Source of the DNA: Methylorubrum aminovorans
GTDB lineage: Bacteria; Pseudomonadota; Alphaproteobacteria; Rhizobiales; Beijerinckiaceae
Assembly (NCBI RefSeq): GCF_022179725.1
Contig: NZ_BPRC01000026.1
Span: 1 to 58,648, forward strand
DNA: 58,648 nt
Reading direction: 5' to 3'
Below, piece by piece: positions 18,349 through 26,857 of this stretch (position 1 is the first letter of the stretch; every line of letters begins with the position of its first letter). The notes under the pieces were generated by a model. The model saw nothing but the letters and a program-made list of their open reading frames with translations, was not told where the DNA came from and did no database searches. The position numbers and the translations under genes are program-made.

Positions 18349-18968
18349 TGTCGCTATGGTGCACGAGCCCGCCGCTCCGGAGAGGTCGGCGCTCGTGCAG
18401 GGCCTGCTCCAGAGCCCTCATCCTGAGCTTGTCGAAGGACGAGCACGAAGGCGGCGTGCGCCGTGCGGGAGACCCGCCAACCGACGATGCGCCGGGCATA
18501 GGCATCGATTACGAAGGCCACGTAGACGAAGCCGCTCCATGTGGCGACGTAGGTGAAGTCGCTGACCCATAGGGCGTTCGGATGCGGCGCCTTGAACTGG
18601 CGGTTCACCCGGTCGAGCGGACAGGCCGCAGCTGGGTCGGGGATGGTAGTGCGAACCTTCTTCCCCCGCACGATGCCCTGCAGCCCCATGACCCTCATCA
18701 GCCGAGCCACCGTGCAACGAGCCGCCGCAATCCCTTCCCGACCGAGTTGCCGCCAGACCTTGCGCACGCCATAGACGTGGAAGTTCTCCTCGAACACGCG
18801 CCGGATCTTGACCATCAGCGCCGCGTCCGAGCGAGCCCGGGCTGGCAGCCTGCAGGGATCGGCCCGCCGCGCGGCATGGGCGTAGTAGGTCGACGGGGCG
18901 ATCGGCAGAACCTTGCAGATCGGCTCGACCCCGTAAGCGGCGCGGTGCTCGTCGATGAAGGCGATCAT
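18349..18968 (-). pseudogene. IS3-family OrfB (integrase), truncated and interrupted
   Basis: The N-terminal 180 or so residues match OrfB (FIDEHRAAYGVEPICKVLPI, VRKVWRQLGREG, ALWVSDFTYVATWSGFVYVA with the first catalytic Asp). After RTAHAAFVL a short foreign insert of about 25 bases shifts the frame; OrfB sequence resumes as ALEQALHERRPLRSGGLVHH and stops at HHSD, where IS110 sequence begins. The later catalytic Asp and Glu are missing. Confidence 0.85.
18416..18442 (+). repeat. Short dispersed-type repeat inserted in IS3 orfB
   Basis: The stretch contains CTCATCCTGAGCTTGTCGAA, inserted between two halves of otherwise continuous OrfB coding sequence. I recall this sequence as a common intergenic repeat of alphaproteobacterial chromosomes. 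No second copy was seen in this window. Confidence 0.45.
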
Positions 18969-19281
18969 GTCCGCGACCGGCGGTCGAGCTCCGCCAAGGC
19001 AAAATACGCGCTGGCCTTCCTGAGAATCTCGTTGGCCTGCCGCAGTTCGCGGTTCTCGTGCTCCAACGCCTTGATCCGCTCGCGCTCGTCCGTTGTCGGG
19101 CCGGCCCGCTGACCTCGGTCCCGCTCAGCTTGGCGCACCCAGTTGCGCAGCGTCTCGCCTGAGCAACCGATCTTGGACGCGATCGAGCGGATCGCCGCAT
19201 ATTGCGAGCCGTGCTCGCCCTGATGATCAAGCACCATCCGGACCGCGCGCTCGCGGACTTCAGGCGAAAAGGGTATGCTGC
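18965..19281 (-). pseudogene. IS3-family OrfA, split near its start by a second IS3 element
   Basis: The OrfA helix-turn-helix protein (SIPFSPEVRERAVRMVLDHQ, then GCSGETLRNWVRQAE, and a leucine-zipper-like RIKALEHENRELRQANEIL) begins abruptly at the edge of the nested IS3 element. On the far side, at 20482-20495, lie the missing start codons reading MTKRS once the 4-base duplication is removed. The frame therefore lost its promoter and first codons by insertion. Confidence 0.85.
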
Positions 19282-19307
19282 TGACCTTGCCCCCTGTTTG
19301 CCCCCGT

Positions 19308-20129
19308 TCATAACCAGAGTCCGTTCTGGTTCTGGTCCTGTTTGGACCGGGTTGCAAACGCGTTCGGGGTGAGCCCGCCGAGGCTCGTGTGAGGGCGGCA
19401 GGTATTATAGTCGACCCGCCACGCCTCGATGATGGTCCGGGCCGCCGGCAGGCTCCGGAACAGATGCTCGTTCAAGCACTCGTCGCGCAAGCGCCCATTG
19501 AGGCTTTCGACAAAACCGTTCTGTTGCGGCTTGCCGGGCGCGATGTGGTGCCACTCGACTGCACGCTCCTCCTGCCAGCGCAGGATGGCGTGCGAGGTCA
19601 GTTCGGTGCCGTTGTCCGAGACGATCATCAGCGGCTTGCCCCGGTCCTTGATGATCCGGTCGAGTTCGCGCGCGACCCGCTGGCCGGAGAGCGACGTGTC
19701 GACCACCAGCGCCAGGCACTCCCGCGTGCAGTCATCGACCACGACGAGGATGCGGAAGCGCCGCCCGTCGTCGAGCGTGTCGGAGACGAAGTCGAGGCTC
19801 CAGCGCTGGTTCGGCTCCTGCGGCACCGCGGCCGGCGCTCGCGTGCCCAGGGCTCGCTTGCGACCGCCGCGCTTGCGCACCGACAGCCGCTCCTCCCGGT
19901 AGAGACGGAAGAGCTTCTTGTGGTTGAGAGCGAGGCCCTCCCGCCGCAGCAGGATGAGCAGGCGCCGGTAGCCAAAGCGACGGCGCTCGCCGGCCAGGCT
20001 GCGCAGGCGCACCCGTACGGCTGCATCGTCACCGCGGGTCGAGGCGTAGCGGTACGTCTTCGGCTCCAAGCCGATCAGCCCGCAGGCACGACGCTGCGAA
20101 TAGCCCTTCTCCTCGATGGCCCAGCTCAC
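19308..20129 (-). CDS. IS3-family transposase OrfB (IS407 group)
   Basis: 273 residues with the integrase core: RWSLDFVSDTLDDGRRF (Asp), MIVSDNGTELTSHAI (Asp) and QNGFVESLNGRLRDECLNEH (Glu), spacing normal for DDE. It is normally made as an OrfAB fusion by -1 frameshifting. Intact. Confidence 0.93.
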   Translation of the reverse strand: MSWAIEEKGYSQRRACGLIGLEPKTYRYASTRGDDAAVRVRLRSLAGERRRFGYRRLLILLRREGLALNHKKLFRLYREERLSVRKRGGRKRALGTRAPAAVPQEPNQRWSLDFVSDTLDDGRRFRILVVVDDCTRECLALVVDTSLSGQRVARELDRIIKDRGKPLMIVSDNGTELTSHAILRWQEERAVEWHHIAPGKPQQNGFVESLNGRLRDECLNEHLFRSLPAARTIIEAWRVDYNTCRPHTSLGGLTPNAFATRSKQDQNQNGLWL

Positions 20130-20152
20130 GGCTGTTCTCCGTGCGCCGGGCG

Positions 20153-20419
20153 TCAGAAGTTTTTTCCCAGCGCCTCGCGCAGCGTGGCCACGTCGAGCAT
20201 CGCTTCGGCCAGGAGTTTCTTGAGCTTACGGTTCTCCTCGTCGAGCGCTTTCAGGCGGCGCGCGTCCGAGACCTCCATCCCGCCGAAGCGCGAGCGCCAC
20301 GTGTAGAACGTCGCGTCGCTGATGCCGTGGCGGCGGCAGATCTCAGCCACCGGCAGCCCGGCCTGCTGCTCCTTCAGAATGCCGATGATCTGCTCTTCGC
20401 TGAACCGGCTCTTCTTCAT
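20153..20419 (-). CDS. IS3-family transposase OrfA (IS407 group)
   Basis: 88 residues: a helix-turn-helix (KKSRFSEEQIIGILKEQQ, GISDATFYTWRSRFGG) followed by a leucine-rich coiled coil (RRLKALDEENRKLKKLLAEA). Near its end is a run of six A residues (20160-20165 on this strand's complement), a typical slippery site for making the OrfAB fusion. Confidence 0.92.
   Translation of the reverse strand: MKKSRFSEEQIIGILKEQQAGLPVAEICRRHGISDATFYTWRSRFGGMEVSDARRLKALDEENRKLKKLLAEAMLDVATLREALGKNF
20160..20165 (-). promoter_or_regulatory. A6 slippery site for -1 frameshifting
   Basis: Six consecutive A residues within GGGAAAAAACTT close to the orfA stop, where IS3 elements shift ribosomes into orfB. Confidence 0.6.
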
Positions 20420-20481
20420 CGTCCGTCTCCTGCTCGACGGACCCTAGCTTCAGAACGAGGGCAGGACAGGGGGCAAGGTCA

Positions 20482-20545
20482 CTGCGCTTCGTCATGGCTC
20501 CATCCTCTCAAGAGTGGGAGCCTCCGGGAAACCCGGAGCGGTTCA
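20482..20545 (-). mobile_element. 5' end of the outer (interrupted) IS3 element
   Basis: Holds the original orfA start (ATG at 20495 after a GGATGGAG site) and the terminal inverted-repeat hairpin CTCCGGG-AAA-CCCGGAG at 20522-20538, ending GGTTCA at 20545. Together with 18349-19281 it makes up the remains of the outer IS3. Confidence 0.75.
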
Positions 20546-20729
20546 CCGATCAAACCCAGACGTTCGATCCTTCACGCACCGGACGGCTGGGACACGATGC
20601 ACGCACCCCGCTGTCACAAGGCGAGGCCTTACGCCTCATGCGCGCACCGCCCGCCGCCCTCCGACAGGCCCTATGGCCGATGATGGCCTTCCCCAGCGGG
20701 AGGCCTGAGAGCTGTTGAACCTCAGCGCT

Positions 20730-20906
20730 TTACGGCGAAGGCTCGGCCCTGGTGAGCACGAGGAATCCGCCCCAAAAATTTGCCAGTATGGCCGATAACT
20801 CGATACCGTCAGCCCTCAGCACTGCTGGGCGCAGCCGCTTGCCCCAGCAGGCCTCGTGCAGCGCATAGTCTTTGCTCAAATCCACGCCGTAAACCTCGCC
20901 CGTCAA
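20730..20906 (-). CDS. Hypothetical 58-residue protein
   Basis: From a TTG start with GAAAGG upstream, the frame reads TGEVYGVDLSKDYALHEACW and continues WGKRLRPAVLRADGIELSAI to a TAA. It has a plausible amino-acid composition and no relation recognised. It might be a remnant of a longer gene, since the same frame is open a little upstream. Confidence 0.25.
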   Translation of the reverse strand: MTGEVYGVDLSKDYALHEACWGKRLRPAVLRADGIELSAILANFWGGFLVLTRAEPSP

Positions 20907-20999
20907 ACGGCCTTTCGGTGAGGGGTCCCGGCTGCTGACACGGGTCCGGCTCCGATAGCGACAGCAAAGCGCTTCTGAGCCGGTTCGGGTGACCTCCGG

Positions 21000-21446
21000 C
21001 TAGCGGGTCTGGGACGTCGGTGTATTGGCGGAGGGGGTAGGCACCTGCGTCTGTGCCGACTTGGCCTTGTCGAGAAGTAGCAGAGCGGCGTCCACACAGG
21101 CGCGCATGGGCTCACCGGGAGCGCAACGAGCCCCGAGCCGAAGGTCACCGCTGCGCAGCCAGAAGCTCGCTCCCTTGCCGCCACGCCAGCCCTCACCACT
21201 CTCTTGGCGATCCTCGTCCCGGTCCGCACGATCGGAACTGCGACGACTATCCCGATCGTTCTCACTGCGGCGGTTATCGGATCGCGGATCGCCCCTGCCG
21301 TAGTCACTGTCGGAGTGATCGTGTTCTACCCTCGAGAGGAGTGATGAGGGAGCCGTCAAGGCGTTGGCGAGTGGCGCCGCGCTGGCTGGCCAGGCGATCA
21401 CGAGAGCGACCACACCGATGGCGGGTGCCGCGAACCGGGTTGTCAT
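21000..21446 (-). CDS. Secreted protein with Asp/Arg-rich linker
   Basis: 148 residues; AGGAGG six bases before the ATG. Signal peptide APAIGVVALVIAWPASAA, then an extremely charged stretch rich in Asp, Arg, Ser and Glu, then a short folded-looking segment (GASFWLRSGDLRLGARCAPG, MRACVDAALLLLDKAKS) with two cysteines that could form a disulphide. The C-terminal half resembles small periplasmic proteins of unknown function. It is divergent from the copper-storage-like gene. Confidence 0.65.
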   Translation of the reverse strand: MTTRFAAPAIGVVALVIAWPASAAPLANALTAPSSLLSRVEHDHSDSDYGRGDPRSDNRRSENDRDSRRSSDRADRDEDRQESGEGWRGGKGASFWLRSGDLRLGARCAPGEPMRACVDAALLLLDKAKSAQTQVPTPSANTPTSQTR

Positions 21447-21755
21447 GCGAGCCTCCTACGCACTGAGCGGAATACAGACCGGTAATCCGTTCCCGCCGCC
21501 ATCGTTCCTCAAGCCGGCACCAGGATCGCGCCTCAGCGGCCATAGCAGAGCCGATATCCCGGTCATCATCAGAACGTTTCAGAAGACAATCCCTGGGGTC
21601 GCCCCCACCAAGACTTGGTCACAAGGATAGGCAACCATTCCAAGGGCAGGTGGTTTCCTCGTCACTAAACCCCGCCTTCAGCCTGAAGACTCTCTATTGG
21701 CTTGCACCGGCAGCGGGGCATCTTCCGGCGGGTTGCCACGCAACGGAGAAACGCC
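21447..21755. promoter_or_regulatory. Divergent intergenic region with a short palindrome
   Basis: A perfect ACCAAG-A-CTTGGT palindrome lies at 21607-21619, about 140 bases before the Cys-rich gene. It could be an operator for the metal block. No -35/-10 pair is convincing. Confidence 0.3.
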
Positions 21756-22088
21756 ATGCACCAAATGAGTTCGGACCTGCAGACCTGCATCGGCGCGTGC
21801 CTGCGTTGCTACCAGAGCTGTCTCGGGATGGCCTCGAACCACTGCCTGCCGGCCGGGGGCAGGCACGTCGAGCCCGAGCATTTTCGCCTGATGCTGGCCT
21901 GCGCCGAGATCTGCCGGACCTCGGCGCATGTCATGCTGATCGGCACCGAGCACCACAAGCACATGTGCCGTGAATGCGCCGACGTCTGCGAGGATTGCGC
22001 GCGCTCCTGCGAGGCGGTGGGCGACATGCAGCATTGCGTCGAGCAGTGCCGGGCTTGTGCCGAGAGCTGCCGCAAGATGGCGGCTTGA
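21756..22088 (+). CDS. Cys-rich four-helix bundle copper-storage-like protein (Csp/DUF326)
   Basis: 110 residues with 16 cysteines spaced as CxxxC and CxxC along predicted helices (CIGACLRCYQSC, MLACAEIC, CRECADVCEDCARSC, CVEQCRACAESC). This is the pattern of Csp proteins, whose four-helix bundles are lined with Cys and hold many Cu(I) ions. The start used has GGAGA seven bases upstream and no signal peptide, pointing to a cytosolic Csp3-like form. It precedes a DUF2171 gene by about 75 bases in the same direction. Confidence 0.88.
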   Translation: MHQMSSDLQTCIGACLRCYQSCLGMASNHCLPAGGRHVEPEHFRLMLACAEICRTSAHVMLIGTEHHKHMCRECADVCEDCARSCEAVGDMQHCVEQCRACAESCRKMAA

Positions 22089-22162
22089 TCGCGGCGGAGC
22101 ACGCCTGCTGCTCCCTCCAACCACACCCTTTCTTCGATTGTTTCCTGTCAAGGAGAAACACC

Positions 22163-22402
22163 ATGGTCGATGCGAGCGAAATCAAGGAGCACATGGAGGT
22201 CAAGGCTTCCGACGGTCAGCATGTCGGCACCGTCGACCACATGCAGGGATCCGATCAGATCAAGCTGACCAAGACCGATCCAGCCGCACATGGCGGTCAT
22301 CATCACCTCATCCCGCTCGCCTGGGTCGATCACGTCGACACGCATGTTCACCTCAGCAAGTCGAGCCAGGATGTGACGGCGCAGTGGCAGCACCAGAGCT
22401 GA
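22163..22402 (+). CDS. DUF2171 family protein
   Basis: 79 residues, AGGAGA before the ATG. The family pattern is present: KEHMEVKASDGQHVGTVDHM, IKLTKTD and HHHLIPLAWVDHVD. A His cluster (HGGHHH) in the middle suggests possible metal contact. DUF2171 proteins resemble PRC-barrel-like small beta proteins of unknown role. It likely shares a transcript with the Cys-rich protein. Confidence 0.75.
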   Translation: MVDASEIKEHMEVKASDGQHVGTVDHMQGSDQIKLTKTDPAAHGGHHHLIPLAWVDHVDTHVHLSKSSQDVTAQWQHQS

Positions 22403-22467
22403 AATCAGTCTCCTCTTGATCCTCTAGCGGCTAGAGGTTCTAGGCTGCCGCGGATTGGGAGGATCTC

Positions 22468-23461
22468 ATGCCGGAGCAAACCACGGACGCCAGGAGCGGG
22501 AACGAGGCGGCCTTCACTTGGAAGGTCGACGGGATGGATTGCGCCAGTTGCGTGGGCAAGATCCAGACCGCCTTGGCCAAGCTGCCGGGCGTCCTCGACG
22601 TCAGGGCTTCGGTGATGACCGAGACCCTGACGGCAGCGGTCGATCAGACCAGAACCTCCTCCGAGGAGATCGAGGCGCGTGTGGCCGGGCTCGGCTACAC
22701 GCTCACACGCCAACTCCCGGCACCCTCAAACCGCGGCGCGGGGAGCGAGGAGCCCGACCACCCTCATGCGGATGCGAGGTCTGGCGGTCACGTGCATCGG
22801 CCTGACCCGGACCTGCGTGCGGAGGTGCTCTCGGCGCTTGCCAACGCCGTCGTGCTCCTCGTCCTCACAATCTATATCCTCTACGAGGCCTACCGCCGCT
22901 TCGTCGACCCGCCCTAGGTCATCGGCGGCCCCATGCTGGCGGTGGCGGCCGTTAACCTGATCAGCATGCGGCTTCTATCCGGCGGCTCGTCGGAGAGCCT
23001 GAACGTCAAGGGCGCCTCTACTTCGAGGTACTCTCCGATATGCTCGGCTCGCTTGGGGTGATCGTGGCGGCCGTGATCGTGATGGTCACGGGCTGGCGGC
23101 TAGCCGACCCGATCGTCGGAGCCGGCATCGGGCTGTTCATCGTGCCGCGCACCTGGGACCTGCTTAGCCAAGTCACCCACATTCTGCTGAGGGCACCCCG
23201 CCTCAGGTCGACGTCGCGCTGCTAGAGCGTCGCTTGGCCGAGAACCCCGGCGTGACCGGTGTTCACGACCTGCACGTCTGGACGATCACCTCGGGCTTGG
23301 ACGCAATGAGCGGGCACCTGGTGTTGCCTGAGACGCGGGACGCTCCCCGCGTGCTGCGCCAAGCGCGGCAGATCCTAGCGGACGAGTTCAAGGTCGATCA
23401 CGTCACGATCCAGATCGAGGATGCGGCGCTTCGAGCCGAGGAAAAGGCTCTGCATGTCTGA
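22468..23461 (+). pseudogene. Decayed HMA-CDF fusion (metal exporter)
   Basis: The first 70 or so residues are an HMA domain with an intact GMDCASC metal loop, followed by a His/Asp linker (DHPHADARSGGHVH). CDF transporter sequence then starts at ANAVVLLVLTIYILYEAYRR, without the first helices. Three lesions stop it: an in-frame TAG at 22915 after VDPP, a small insertion near 23010 (VKGA to YFEVLSDML), and a one-base loss near 23190 (HILL to GTPPQVDV). The cytoplasmic CDF domain ends the locus (TGVHDLHVWTITSGLDAMSG). The HMA part alone could still be made as a 149-residue protein. Confidence 0.8.
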
Positions 23462-23532
23462 CCGGACCTGAACTGATCGGCCTCACACGCCGATGCTGTC
23501 TCCCGGTCTCAATCCAAGAATACGGAGCCTCG

Positions 23533-24219
23533 ATGTCAGCTTGGGTCTACACGCTCATCCCTGCCTTCGCGACAGTGCTGGGGGCAGCCGTCGCCGCCGT
23601 GCGTCAGCCTGGTCCCGCGGTCACCAGCGCCGTCCAGCATCTCGCGGCGGGCGTTCTGTTCGCTGCCGTCGCAGGCGAGATCCTGCCCGACCTCAAGCAC
23701 CAGCAATCCCCGATTGCGGTGATCGTGGGCGGAGCCCTTGGCGTCGTCCTGATGCTCCTGGTCAAGCGTCTAGGCGAGAAGGCGCAAGGGTCGACCGGGC
23801 TCATCGTGACGGTTGGGATCGACATCCTGGTCGACGGGCTCGTACTCGGCATCGGCTTCGCCGCCGGGGCGAAGCAGGGGCTGCTGCTCACAGGCGCGCT
23901 CACGCTCGAAGTGCTGTTTCTCGGGCTCGCGCTCGCATCCGAGTTGAAGCAGGCAAGCGGCTCCGCGGCCCGGGTGATCGGTATCGTGGCCGGCCTCGCG
24001 ATCCTGCTGCCACTCGGTGCGCTCCTGGGCACGCCGGTCGGTGGGCTGCCGGGTCCCTATCTCGCTGGCTTCTTCGCCTTCGCGCTCGTGGCGCTCCTGT
24101 ATCTTGTCACGGAGGAACTGCTCGTGGAGGCGCATGCCGTGCCCGAGCGGCCCTGGACCACCGCGATGTTCTTCGCGGGGTTCCTCTGCATGCTGGTCAT
24201 CGAGGAGATCGCTGCCTGA
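23533..24219 (+). CDS. ZIP-family metal transporter-like protein
   Basis: 228 residues with about seven to eight membrane helices. It shows a ZIP-like metal-site helix (TVGIDILVDGLVLGIGFAAG) and an acidic helix near the C-terminus (YLVTEELLVEAHAVPERPW). ZIP proteins move divalent metals such as Zn, Fe or Mn into the cytoplasm, and some homologues act in the export direction. It lies in the same direction as the decayed CDF locus, about 70 bases downstream. Confidence 0.78.
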   Translation: MSAWVYTLIPAFATVLGAAVAAVRQPGPAVTSAVQHLAAGVLFAAVAGEILPDLKHQQSPIAVIVGGALGVVLMLLVKRLGEKAQGSTGLIVTVGIDILVDGLVLGIGFAAGAKQGLLLTGALTLEVLFLGLALASELKQASGSAARVIGIVAGLAILLPLGALLGTPVGGLPGPYLAGFFAFALVALLYLVTEELLVEAHAVPERPWTTAMFFAGFLCMLVIEEIAA

Positions 24220-24326
24220 AGGCGATCTGCGCTCGTGCTGGCCATGGCTGCTGACCAGCGAATGAACAGCGGCCCCTCGGGGCGGCATAGAACTTGGCCC
24301 TTCCGAACATAGCTTGGACGTGACAT

Positions 24327-24388
24327 GGGAGTAGGGCCGAGTCGCGCGAGAGTAGTCGGCACTCCTCCTCGGAAAAGGCCCCACATCG
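24327..24388 (+). promoter_or_regulatory. Leader of the mgtC-like gene with a GGGAGTAG motif
   Basis: The 60 bases before the mgtC-like start begin with GGGAGTAG and can form a GC-rich arm. The motif is reminiscent of the conserved start of Mn-responsive yybP-ykoY leaders, but no full consensus could be traced by eye. Confidence 0.2.
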
Positions 24389-24961
24389 ATGACGTTTACA
24401 GCCCTTAGGGTCTGGGAGGTGGCGTCTCACGTAATTGATCTCGCGGCTGCCTACGCGCTCGCGGTGCCGCTCGGTTGGGATCGGGAGCAAGAGGCGCGCT
24501 CGGCCGGCATCCGGACCTTCCCACTCGTTGCCGTCGCCGCCTGCGGCTTCGTGTTGATCGCGATCCGCGTGCTCGGTGCCGACTCGATGGGACAGGCCCG
24601 CATTCTGGAGGGGCTGATCACAGGCGTGGGCTTCATCGGCGGCGGTGCGATCCTCAAACATGCCGGTCGTGCCTCCGGGACCGCGACCGCGGCCAGCCTC
24701 TGGGCCACGGGTGCGCTCGGGGCGGCAGTGGGCTACGGCCTCTACGACATCGCAGCCATCTTGAGCCTCGTCACCTACCTGACGCTGCGCTACCTCGTGC
24801 CGCTGAAGCAGGCTGCCCGCCGCAGCGGAGGCGACACCAAAGGGAGAGGATCCGAAGCCGATCCAAAGGAGCCGGGCACCGATACGGCTGTGCGTTCGTC
24901 GGCCGCCGTGCAGGACCGGGAAGGAGCAGCGGATCCGCCACTTCCCCGCCGGGACGCTTGA
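24389..24961 (+). CDS. MgtC/SapB family membrane protein
   Basis: 190 residues with five membrane helices. The family signatures are visible: AVPLGWDREQEARSAGIRTFPLVA near the N-terminus and LITGVGFIGGGAILKHAGRASGTATAASLWATGALG in the middle. MgtC proteins modulate the F-type ATPase and help survival under low magnesium or inside hosts. The last 45 or so residues are hydrophilic and shorter than the ACT-like domain of long MgtC forms. Confidence 0.85.
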   Translation: MTFTALRVWEVASHVIDLAAAYALAVPLGWDREQEARSAGIRTFPLVAVAACGFVLIAIRVLGADSMGQARILEGLITGVGFIGGGAILKHAGRASGTATAASLWATGALGAAVGYGLYDIAAILSLVTYLTLRYLVPLKQAARRSGGDTKGRGSEADPKEPGTDTAVRSSAAVQDREGAADPPLPRRDA

Positions 24962-25049
24962 GGCCGACCTAGGCGATGAAGGGCCTCATTCCGGCAAGAG
25001 GGGGCCATACCTTGTGCTTGCTTGCGGTCGATCGTAGATCAGGGCTGCG

Positions 25050-25418
25050 ATGACGAGCCTACGGCACCTTTGGACAAGCGACCCAGCGCGCCTGCTGCGC
25101 GCTGCCGTGGCATGCCTGGTGGTCTTCGTGTTCGCCTTCTCCGTCATCTCTTCCGAGACTGCCGCGGCACCCAGTCCCGTTCAGGGCGATGGCCTGCTGA
25201 CGCTCTCGTCGCATCCGACTGCGGATCATGCAGGGTCGGGCGACCCGGCGGACACGGGCATTCTGCTCCACGTCCACTGCGGATGTCACCAAGTAATGCG
25301 GGCCGAGCCGGTCACGTTCGAACCGGTCCGGACGGCTGACAGGGTCGTCTATCCCGTCCAGACCGAGCTGCTCACCTCCCGCTCCGCCTCTCCGCTTCGC
25401 AGACCGCCCCGGGCCTGA
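25050..25418 (+). CDS. Small exported protein preceding a czc-type efflux operon
   Basis: 122 residues. One hydrophobic segment (RAAVACLVVFVFAFSVISSE) acts as signal or anchor. The exported part contains HVHCGCHQ, a compact possible metal site, and a Pro/Arg-rich C-terminus. Small His/Cys proteins are common at the head of czc or cus clusters. No named family recognised. It ends about 140 bases before the adaptor gene. Confidence 0.55.
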   Translation: MTSLRHLWTSDPARLLRAAVACLVVFVFAFSVISSETAAAPSPVQGDGLLTLSSHPTADHAGSGDPADTGILLHVHCGCHQVMRAEPVTFEPVRTADRVVYPVQTELLTSRSASPLRRPPRA

Positions 25419-25556
25419 CGCGTCCCACCGCTACGGTGGATTGTTGTCGCTCGCGCCTTCTCCGGGGGCTGAGCGTTGGGGGTCATGTGGGAATTGGAAG
25501 TGATCGGCCGCGTCTCTGCGCAGCCGGCACCCAAAGGCCCGGTCGAGGTCAGCGCC

Positions 25557-26843
25557 ATGCGTGCGTTTCTTATTCTGATTGTTCTGGCGGTGGGTGTCGC
25601 GATCGGCGGTGCCGTGCCGCGCGTGTCCCAGGTCATCCAGGGGGCTTTGGCGGCGACAGGCCTGATAAAGACCGAGCCCGCACCGGAGGGCCCAGCACAA
25701 CCCCCGAAGGCGGAGGCCGAAAAACCGGCCGGCGAGAAGGCGGAGGATCACGCCGCCGAGGGGCAGATCAAAATGTCGGCGGAGCAAGCTGCCGCGCAGG
25801 AGATCACGACCGCGCCCGTTCAGGGCGGCACGCTCTCGCGGCACCTGATGGCGCCCGGCACGATCACGCCGGACACCGACCGGATTGCCCGCGTGCCGGC
25901 GCGGGTCGTCGGCACCGTGTCCGAGATGCTCAAGCGCCTGGGCGACCCCGTGAAGAAGGGCGAGGTCGTCGCCGTCCTCGACAGCCGCGAGGTCGCCGAC
26001 GCCAAGAGCGAGTACCTGACCGCTCTCGTCAACACCGAGTTGCAGAAGACCAACTACGACCGGCAGCAGGCGCTCTGGGATAAGCGTATCTCGGCCGAGG
26101 CCACCTTCCTGCAGGCGCGCGCCACCTATTCCGAGACGCAGCTGCGCGTGAACCTTTCCCGCCAGAAGCTCTCCGCTCTGGGGCTCAACGCGGATGAGGT
26201 CGCTAAGCTCGCCAAGCAGGACGAGGCAACCCCGAACCAATCAAGTCTGCGCCGCTACGAGCTGCGCTCGCCGATCACCGGACGTGTCGTCGAGCGCAAG
26301 GTCGACGTCGGCACGGCGGTGGGTAAGGAGGGCGATCCGGCCGATCTCTACACGGTCGCGGATCTCTCGACCGTCTGGGTCGAGCTTGCGGTGCCGACCA
26401 CGGATCTGGCCAAGGTCAAGGAAGGGGCGGAGGTCCTGATCGCCGCCCGAGATGAGGATGCGGGCCAGCGGGCGAAGGGCAAGATCATCTTCGTCAGCCC
26501 GATCCTGAACGCCGAGACCCGCTCGGCCCGCGTGATCGCCGCGCTGCCCAACCAGGATTTCAGCTGGCGTCCGGGCACCTTCGTCTCGGCCGAGATCCAG
26601 GTCGGGCAGGACAGCGTCAAGGTGAAGGTGCCGCGCGACGCGCTCCAGAGCATGGGGGGCGAGAAGGTCGCTTTCGTGCGCACCCCGGAGGGGTTCGAGC
26701 GGCGCGACGTCAAGACCGGCAAGGCGGACGATGTCTCGGTCGAGATCGTCTCCGGTCTGGAGCCGGGCGAGGAGATCGCGATGACGAACACCTTCCTCCT
26801 CAAGGCTGAGCTCGGCAAGGGCGAAGCCGAGCACCACGACTGA
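25557..26843 (+). CDS. czcB: Heavy-metal RND efflux adaptor, CzcB/CusB family
   Basis: 428 residues from the ATG at 25557, which begins a signal-anchor (RAFLILIVLAVGVAIGGAVP); an upstream start at 25476 is possible. A Glu/Lys/His-rich linker follows, then the barrel-sandwich domain (GTVSEMLKRLGDPVKKGEVV), an alpha hairpin, a second lipoyl half (ELRSPITGRVVERKVDVGTA) and beta-barrel domains. It links the pump to an outer-membrane channel and can hand metal to it. It lies 14 bases upstream of czcA. No czcC-type channel gene follows. Confidence 0.85.
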   Translation: MRAFLILIVLAVGVAIGGAVPRVSQVIQGALAATGLIKTEPAPEGPAQPPKAEAEKPAGEKAEDHAAEGQIKMSAEQAAAQEITTAPVQGGTLSRHLMAPGTITPDTDRIARVPARVVGTVSEMLKRLGDPVKKGEVVAVLDSREVADAKSEYLTALVNTELQKTNYDRQQALWDKRISAEATFLQARATYSETQLRVNLSRQKLSALGLNADEVAKLAKQDEATPNQSSLRRYELRSPITGRVVERKVDVGTAVGKEGDPADLYTVADLSTVWVELAVPTTDLAKVKEGAEVLIAARDEDAGQRAKGKIIFVSPILNAETRSARVIAALPNQDFSWRPGTFVSAEIQVGQDSVKVKVPRDALQSMGGEKVAFVRTPEGFERRDVKTGKADDVSVEIVSGLEPGEEIAMTNTFLLKAELGKGEAEHHD

Positions 26844-26857
26844 GTGGGAGATCGGAC

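Larger units (their letters stand above)
19282..20481. mobile_element. IS3-family element (IS407 group), complete
   Basis: A 1200-base element with inverted ends beginning TGACCTTGCCCCCTGT on both sides, flanked by the 4-base direct repeat CTGC (19278-19281 and 20482-20485). It holds orfA and orfB in the usual overlapping frames. It sits inside the orfA start of another IS3 element. Confidence 0.92.
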
